The notes beneath the pieces were generated by a model. The model was not told the origin of the DNA. It saw only the letters and a program-made list of their open reading frames with translations, and searched no databases. The translations under genes were made by a program, and so were the position numbers. A stretch of DNA of 48,343 nucleotides from positions 1-48,343 of the forward strand of contig JAKQEQ010000156.1 of assembly GCA_029556545.1 (NCBI GenBank). The letters are read 5' to 3'. Below, one piece after another: positions 44,208 to 48,343 of the stretch. Source of the stretch: Candidatus Hydrogenedentota bacterium (GTDB taxonomy: Bacteria > Hydrogenedentota > Hydrogenedentia > Hydrogenedentales > JAGMZX01). Each line of letters begins with the position of its first letter. Position 1 is the stretch's first letter.

Positions 44208-44343
44208 GCGTCGCGAGCTTTTTCCCCTCGTTCGATCGAGTTCCCGGCCTTCTCGCCGGAATGCCCCGGCGGGGGCCCGATGTTACGTGAGGATTAGACG
44301 ACAGGGCGCGGACCGTAGCGCCCTCTAGGTCATGGGCGTGAGA

Positions 44344-44380
44344 AGGCGCGGCGCAAGGCGCGATCAGCCTTGCCGCGCCT
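44344..44380 (+). promoter_or_regulatory. Strong hairpin just upstream of metH
   Basis: AGGCGCGGC plus AAGGC (44344-44352 and 44355-44359, with a 2-base GC bulge) pairs fully with 44367-44380 over 14 bp. The loop is 7 bases. The hairpin ends 15 bases before the metH ATG and has no T-tract, so it is more likely a translational or mRNA-stability element than a terminator. A smaller hairpin (GGGCGC/GCGCCC) precedes it. No known SAM, SAH or cobalamin riboswitch consensus is recognised in 44208-44395. Confidence 0.5.
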
Positions 44381-44395
44381 GTTGAATTTCAGGCG

Positions 44396-47300
44396 ATGCA
44401 ATTCCTCGAAGCAATCAAAGAACAGGTGCTTGTCCTGGACGGCGCCGCGGGCACGATGATTCAGAGTCTCGGGCTCGAGGACGCGCATTTCGGCGGGCCG
44501 GATTTCAGGATGTGCTCGGATCTGCTCTGCTTTTCGCGGCCCGATAGCATGCGGGACATCCACCTCGCCTATCTGCGCGCGGGTGCGAACGCCGTCGAGA
44601 CGAACACCTTTGGCGCGTCGCCCTTCCGCCTGGCCGAGTATGATTTCTCGAAACTCGACCTGACGTGTTTCGATCCCGCGCCGTATGACGTCGATCCGCG
44701 GCGGCTGCCCTGCGACGAGTTCGCCTATTACCTGAGCCGACGCGGCGCGGAAATTGCCGTCGAGGCCGTAGAACAGTATGCGCGGGAGGTGGCGCGTGGC
44801 ACGGGTGTCCCGCCCGTGAGCGAAGACCACGGGCAAGATGCCCATGCCACGTGGGACGGCCGGCCCCTTTTCGTCATCGGATCGATTGGGCCGTCGAACC
44901 GGGTTATCTCGAATACGAAGGCGGATCTCGCCCGCGCCACGTTCGACGAGATGGCCGAGAACTTTCGCCGGCAGGTACTCGGGCTGATCGACGGCGGCGT
45001 GCAGGTACTGCTCTATGAGACGCAGCAGGACATTCTCGAAACGAAGGCGGCGGTCTTCGGCGGGATGCGCGCCATGGCGGAGCGCGGCGTGCGCCTGCCG
45101 ATCATGTGCCAGGTTACCGTCGACCAGTTTGGCAAGATGCAGATATTCAATACGGATATCCACGCCGCGCTCGTGACCTTGCAGGACATCGGCATCGACG
45201 TCTTCGGCATCAACTGCTCGATCGGTCCGGACCTTATGGAGAAGACGATCGAGAAGATCGCGCGCTACAGCCGCCTGCCCATTTCGGTCGTGCCGAACGC
45301 CGGCCTGCCCGTATCCGAGCACGGGCGCACCGTCTTCAAGTTCCCGCCGGAGGAATTCGCGCGCTACCAACGGCGGTTCGTTGAGGAATACGGCGTAAGC
45401 ATCGTCGGCGGCTGCTGCGGCACGACGCCCGAGCACATCCGCGCGCTGGCCGAAACCGTGAAGACGATCAAGCCGGCGCCGCGCCGGCCCGAGCCGGGGC
45501 TGTTCGTCTCGGGACCGCAGGAGGCGGTCCTGCTGGATAGTTCGAGCGCGCTCATCCGTTTCGGCGAGCGGTTGAACGTGCGCGGATCGAAGAAGGTCCG
45601 AGACGCGGTCGAGAGCGGCGCGGGTATCGACCATGACGCGCTCGAGGCGGTTATCCACGAGCAGGTGAACGACCTCGGTTGCGAGGTGATTGACGTGTGC
45701 ATGGACTCGAACGTGGTCGAGACGGTCGCGGCGCTTCGCGACGTGGTCCACGTGCAGACGACGGACTTCAAGGGCGCCATGTGCCTGGATTCCTTCGAGG
45801 TCGCCGCGCTGGCCGAGGCCGTCAAGGTGTATCCGGGCCGCCCGGTCGTCAACTCGATTTCGATGGAGGAGTATTCGCCCGGCGTGCCCAAGGTGGACGC
45901 CGTCATCGAGGCGACGCGCTTCCATGCGCCTTTGTACGTGGGCCTGTGCACCGGCCCGAAGGGGCCGGGTGCGACGGCGGATGAAAAGGTCGCGCTGGCC
46001 CGTGACATCATCGAGCGCGCCCGCGACAAGTACCGCGTCGGACCCGATAGACTGCTGATAGACGTGAACGTCTTCCCTATCGGGTCAGAGTGCATCGAGG
46101 GTGCGAACTTCGCGGTCGAATCGCTCGAAGCCGTCCGCCGCGTGAAGGAGCACTGGCCGGAGACGCACACGATCGTCGGCGTCGGGAACCTCACGAATGG
46201 GCTCCAGAAGAAGCCGTACATGCGGACCGTGCTGACGTCGGTGTTCCTCGATGAGGCGCGCAAACGGGGCCTGGACGCGGCGATTATCAACCCGAATCAT
46301 TACGTTTTCGTCGGGGACCTCGATGCGCGCGACTATGAACTCGGGCGCCGCGTTGTCCTCGAACGCGACATGGACGCCTTCGCCGCGCTCGAGGCGATTG
46401 CGGAGGAGAAACGCGGGGGAAAGGTCGAGCGGCGCACGAGCTACGACGACCTGCCGCTCGAGGCCGCCATAACAGAGAAGATCAAAGACGGGTATAAGCA
46501 GCGGGAGAAGGGCGTCTTCGAGTTCAAAGGCCGCACGTATGAGTACAACGATCGCATCGTGATCGAGGTCGCCGACGCGGTGATGCGACACGCGCCGCTG
46601 GATTTCATCAATGAGTACCTTATGCGTGCGATGCAGGAGCTCGGGGACGGCTTCGGGCGCGGCGAGGTCTCGCTGCCGCACCTGCTCAAGGCTGCGGACG
46701 TCATGCGCGCGTGCATGGGTTTCCTCGAGGCGTACATGCGCCACGAGGCAGGCATCGACGTGCACGGCCACATCGCGTACAAGGGCACGGTCATCATCGG
46801 CACCGTGTATCAGGACGTCCACTCGATCGGCAAGGACCTCGCGCGCACGCTGCTGGAGAACTACGGCTATCGCGTCATCGATCTCGGCACGATGACGCCG
46901 CTTCAGGCGTATCTCGACGCGGCGAAGGAGCACGACGCGGACGCGATCGGTATGTCCGCCTTGCTGGTGCAGACGTCGAACCACATGATCACCGTGTCGA
47001 GGATGATGCTAGAGCAGGGACTCGGGCACGTGCCGGTGCTGATTGGCGGCGCGCCCGTGAGCGACCGGCACGCGGCATTCGTCGCCCTTGCCGGCGGCGA
47101 CGACCCGGAGCGGATGCGCGACAACGTCTTCTACTGCCGCACGGCGATGGACGGTGTCAACGTGATGAATCGCCTCTGTTCTCTAAGAGGTCTGGACACT
47201 TACCTCGCGGCGAACAAGGCAAAGCTGCTGCAACGGCTCGAACATGCGCAACAGCGGGCGGCGCGGGAGGACGAATTGCTGCGGACCCTGCCGCGCCGGG

Positions 47301-48076
47301 TGGTGAGCTTCGAGCGCCACCGCCTCGCCCCGGCGCCGCGCTTTCGCCTCCGGCGCGTGGACCTGAGCGTGCGCGAGTTCACGGAGCATATCGATAAGAG
47401 GACGCTGTTCTCGCTCAATTGGCGCTACGGCGGCGCAAAAGCGCGGGAGCGCAAGGGGCATTCGACGGAGCAACTCGATGCGCTCTTCGACGAGTGGATC
47501 GAGAAGGCCGCGCGCAACAACTGGCTGCGCGCCCAAGGCGTGTTCGGCATTTACTCCTGCCAGGCCGACGGCGATATCCTCGTGTTATACGACCCGGAAT
47601 CCCCGGAGCGCGAAGTCGCGCGCGTGGACTTCTCCGTCGTCATCGGCGCGGGAAACGAGGACCTGGTCAGTGGCGCGCAGTACTTTCACCCGAAGGGAAG
47701 CAGGATCCTGGACGCCTGCGGCGTGCAACTGAGCAGCAGCGGCCCGAACACGGATGCGGCGCTCGCCGAGTTTCGCGCGGCGGGGGACTCCGAATCGCTG
47801 TTGTTCCTGCAAGGGCTTTCGGACCGGGTCGCTGAGGACATGGCCGAGTATCTGCACAGCCTACAACGCGGATTGATCGGCGTGCCGGAGAAGTGCGGCA
47901 CGCGGTGGTCTCCCGGCTACCCCGGCATGGCCAATATCGCGAATAACAAGGTGATCCACGAACTGCTCGATGGCGCGAATCAGATCGGCGTGCGCCTGAC
48001 CGACGCCTGCGAGTTTCAGCCGACCGGCACGACCGGCGCCATTGTCAGCTTCCACCCGGAAGCCCGATATAGTTAG
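44396..48076 (+). CDS. metH: Cobalamin-dependent methionine synthase
   Basis: A 1226-residue, full-length MetH that methylates homocysteine using 5-methyltetrahydrofolate and methylcobalamin. Modules in order are: a homocysteine-binding domain with zinc cysteines (GINCSIG, VGGCCGT); a pterin-binding domain (GERLNVRGSKK); a B12 cap; a B12 domain with axial ligand H809 in DVHSIG plus the SALLVQTS and GGAPVSDRHA blocks; and a SAM-binding activation domain ending LTDACEFQPTGTTGAIVSFHP. An in-frame palindromic repeat adds a foreign peptide at residues 134-152. There is no clear ribosome site before this ATG. The minus-strand gene at the window edge is convergent. Confidence 0.96.
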   Translation: MQFLEAIKEQVLVLDGAAGTMIQSLGLEDAHFGGPDFRMCSDLLCFSRPDSMRDIHLAYLRAGANAVETNTFGASPFRLAEYDFSKLDLTCFDPAPYDVDPRRLPCDEFAYYLSRRGAEIAVEAVEQYAREVARGTGVPPVSEDHGQDAHATWDGRPLFVIGSIGPSNRVISNTKADLARATFDEMAENFRRQVLGLIDGGVQVLLYETQQDILETKAAVFGGMRAMAERGVRLPIMCQVTVDQFGKMQIFNTDIHAALVTLQDIGIDVFGINCSIGPDLMEKTIEKIARYSRLPISVVPNAGLPVSEHGRTVFKFPPEEFARYQRRFVEEYGVSIVGGCCGTTPEHIRALAETVKTIKPAPRRPEPGLFVSGPQEAVLLDSSSALIRFGERLNVRGSKKVRDAVESGAGIDHDALEAVIHEQVNDLGCEVIDVCMDSNVVETVAALRDVVHVQTTDFKGAMCLDSFEVAALAEAVKVYPGRPVVNSISMEEYSPGVPKVDAVIEATRFHAPLYVGLCTGPKGPGATADEKVALARDIIERARDKYRVGPDRLLIDVNVFPIGSECIEGANFAVESLEAVRRVKEHWPETHTIVGVGNLTNGLQKKPYMRTVLTSVFLDEARKRGLDAAIINPNHYVFVGDLDARDYELGRRVVLERDMDAFAALEAIAEEKRGGKVERRTSYDDLPLEAAITEKIKDGYKQREKGVFEFKGRTYEYNDRIVIEVADAVMRHAPLDFINEYLMRAMQELGDGFGRGEVSLPHLLKAADVMRACMGFLEAYMRHEAGIDVHGHIAYKGTVIIGTVYQDVHSIGKDLARTLLENYGYRVIDLGTMTPLQAYLDAAKEHDADAIGMSALLVQTSNHMITVSRMMLEQGLGHVPVLIGGAPVSDRHAAFVALAGGDDPERMRDNVFYCRTAMDGVNVMNRLCSLRGLDTYLAANKAKLLQRLEHAQQRAAREDELLRTLPRRVVSFERHRLAPAPRFRLRRVDLSVREFTEHIDKRTLFSLNWRYGGAKARERKGHSTEQLDALFDEWIEKAARNNWLRAQGVFGIYSCQADGDILVLYDPESPEREVARVDFSVVIGAGNEDLVSGAQYFHPKGSRILDACGVQLSSSGPNTDAALAEFRAAGDSESLLFLQGLSDRVAEDMAEYLHSLQRGLIGVPEKCGTRWSPGYPGMANIANNKVIHELLDGANQIGVRLTDACEFQPTGTTGAIVSFHPEARYS
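44796..44850. repeat. Palindromic repeat element inserted in frame in metH
   Basis: Arms 44796-44818 and 44828-44850 are imperfect inverted repeats (23 bases each, spacer 9). In the metH frame the element encodes GTGVPPVSEDHGQDAHAT. The insertion lies between a predicted helix (EQYAREVA) and the strand PLFVIGSIGPSNR, a surface loop position. From memory this peptide is a hallmark of dispersed palindromic repeats in Planctomycetota/Verrucomicrobiota-type genomes; I cannot verify copy number. No second copy was found in the window. Confidence 0.7.
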
Positions 48077-48191
48077 AGGCTAGAGGCTGGAGCTAGGCAT
48101 GCCTCTATCGGACAGCGTTGTCATCCATACCGTCCCTGTTGCCCCTGCCGTCCGTCGCTTTGCAGGCATGGCGGCGTATATCGAGAGTCTT

Positions 48192-48343
48192 CTATTCCCC
48201 TTCAACTCCGGGAATCGTAACCGCGACGTCGTCGACGAATACGCCGATGACGGCGCCGGGCGCGGCGGGATTGAAGTACGCGAAGAGAAGGGTCGCCGTG
48301 CTGCCATCGGCGAAGTCCGACACGTCTATTGAGACGGGTTGAT
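48192..48343 (-). CDS. C-terminal end of a secreted or surface protein (partial)
   Basis: On the minus strand a frame open from the window edge to a TAG at 48194-48192 gives 49 residues. These include VSIDVSDFADGSTATLLFAY, then APGAVIGVFVDDVAVTIPG and a short acidic end. The pattern is beta-rich with a final strand bearing VDDVAV, typical of C-terminal beta-sandwich (concanavalin- or carbohydrate-binding-like) modules of exported proteins. The gene starts beyond the window, so the family is not assigned. It is convergent with metH, leaving 115 bases between them. Confidence 0.65.
   Translation of the reverse strand, partial: QPVSIDVSDFADGSTATLLFAYFNPAAPGAVIGVFVDDVAVTIPGVEGE

Noticed and set aside
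44208-44395. SAM, SAH or cobalamin riboswitch upstream of metH
   Set aside because: No recognisable consensus such as the B12 box GCCACTG was found; only hairpins are visible, so only a generic regulatory structure is reported.
44330-45925. Long 531-codon open frame on the minus strand within metH
   Set aside because: It is a GC-driven shadow frame lying antisense to the well-conserved metH gene; similar long antisense frames accompany most genes here.

Overview
The window is about 48 kb of GC-rich bacterial chromosome with 32 confidently called protein genes, several small or partial ones and one tRNA. Gene content points to a Gram-negative free-living heterotroph of the Planctomycetota/Hydrogenedentota/Verrucomicrobiota type. 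The grounds are lipoproteins with lipoboxes, two sulfatase-fold enzymes, two sialidase-like proteins, a very large ECF sigma factor fused to carboxypeptidase-regulatory-like repeats, and interspersed palindromic repeats, including one that encodes a GTGVPPV...HGQDAHAT peptide. Taxonomy is an inference; there is no rRNA here. Many promoters share a TATACT/TACACT-like -10 close to the start codon, and many neighbours overlap by ATGA or GTGA.

Layout. 1-11 kb: end of a membrane protein gene, a membrane-anchored TPR protein, an aldehyde dehydrogenase, a sulfatase-fold hydrolase with Thr in place of the usual Cys/Ser, an overlapping methyltransferase-glycosyltransferase pair, then the 1388-residue sigma factor fusion. 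11-20 kb: a LOG-family protein, a gene-poor 0.9 kb stretch with palindromes and a possible gene relic, a lower-GC orphan gene, a MATE exporter, 3-dehydroquinate dehydratase, two tandem 48-residue paralogues, a membrane-anchored cyclophilin, a HAD phosphatase, a DinB/DUF1569-like protein, a hexapeptide acetyltransferase and an Rnk-like regulator.

20.2-21.9 kb is the most striking locus. An HPr-like phosphocarrier gene overlaps by ATGA a gene for a response-regulator receiver domain fused to a TIR-like domain of the Pycsar/CAP12 type. It lies immediately 3' of a tRNA-Met gene and, by eye, has lower GC than its surroundings. Signalling residues are intact in both proteins. I infer a phosphorelay-controlled, probably NAD-consuming defence or stress module. 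21.9-22.6 kb is a repeat cluster.

22.6-44 kb is largely carbohydrate and surface metabolism: a lipoprotein of probable toroid fold, a CYTH phosphohydrolase, a sulfotransferase, a giant GH13 enzyme, a glycerophosphodiester phosphodiesterase, a PhnW-like aminotransferase, a sodium:solute symporter, two sialidases, a Tat-exported sulfatase, a divergent polysaccharide deacetylase and a GH4 glycosidase. Housekeeping tsaD and queA are interspersed. 44-48 kb carries a 48-codon gene, a strong hairpin and cobalamin-dependent methionine synthase (metH). metH has a palindromic repeat inserted in frame in its homocysteine-binding domain. The window ends inside a minus-strand gene whose C-terminus is visible.
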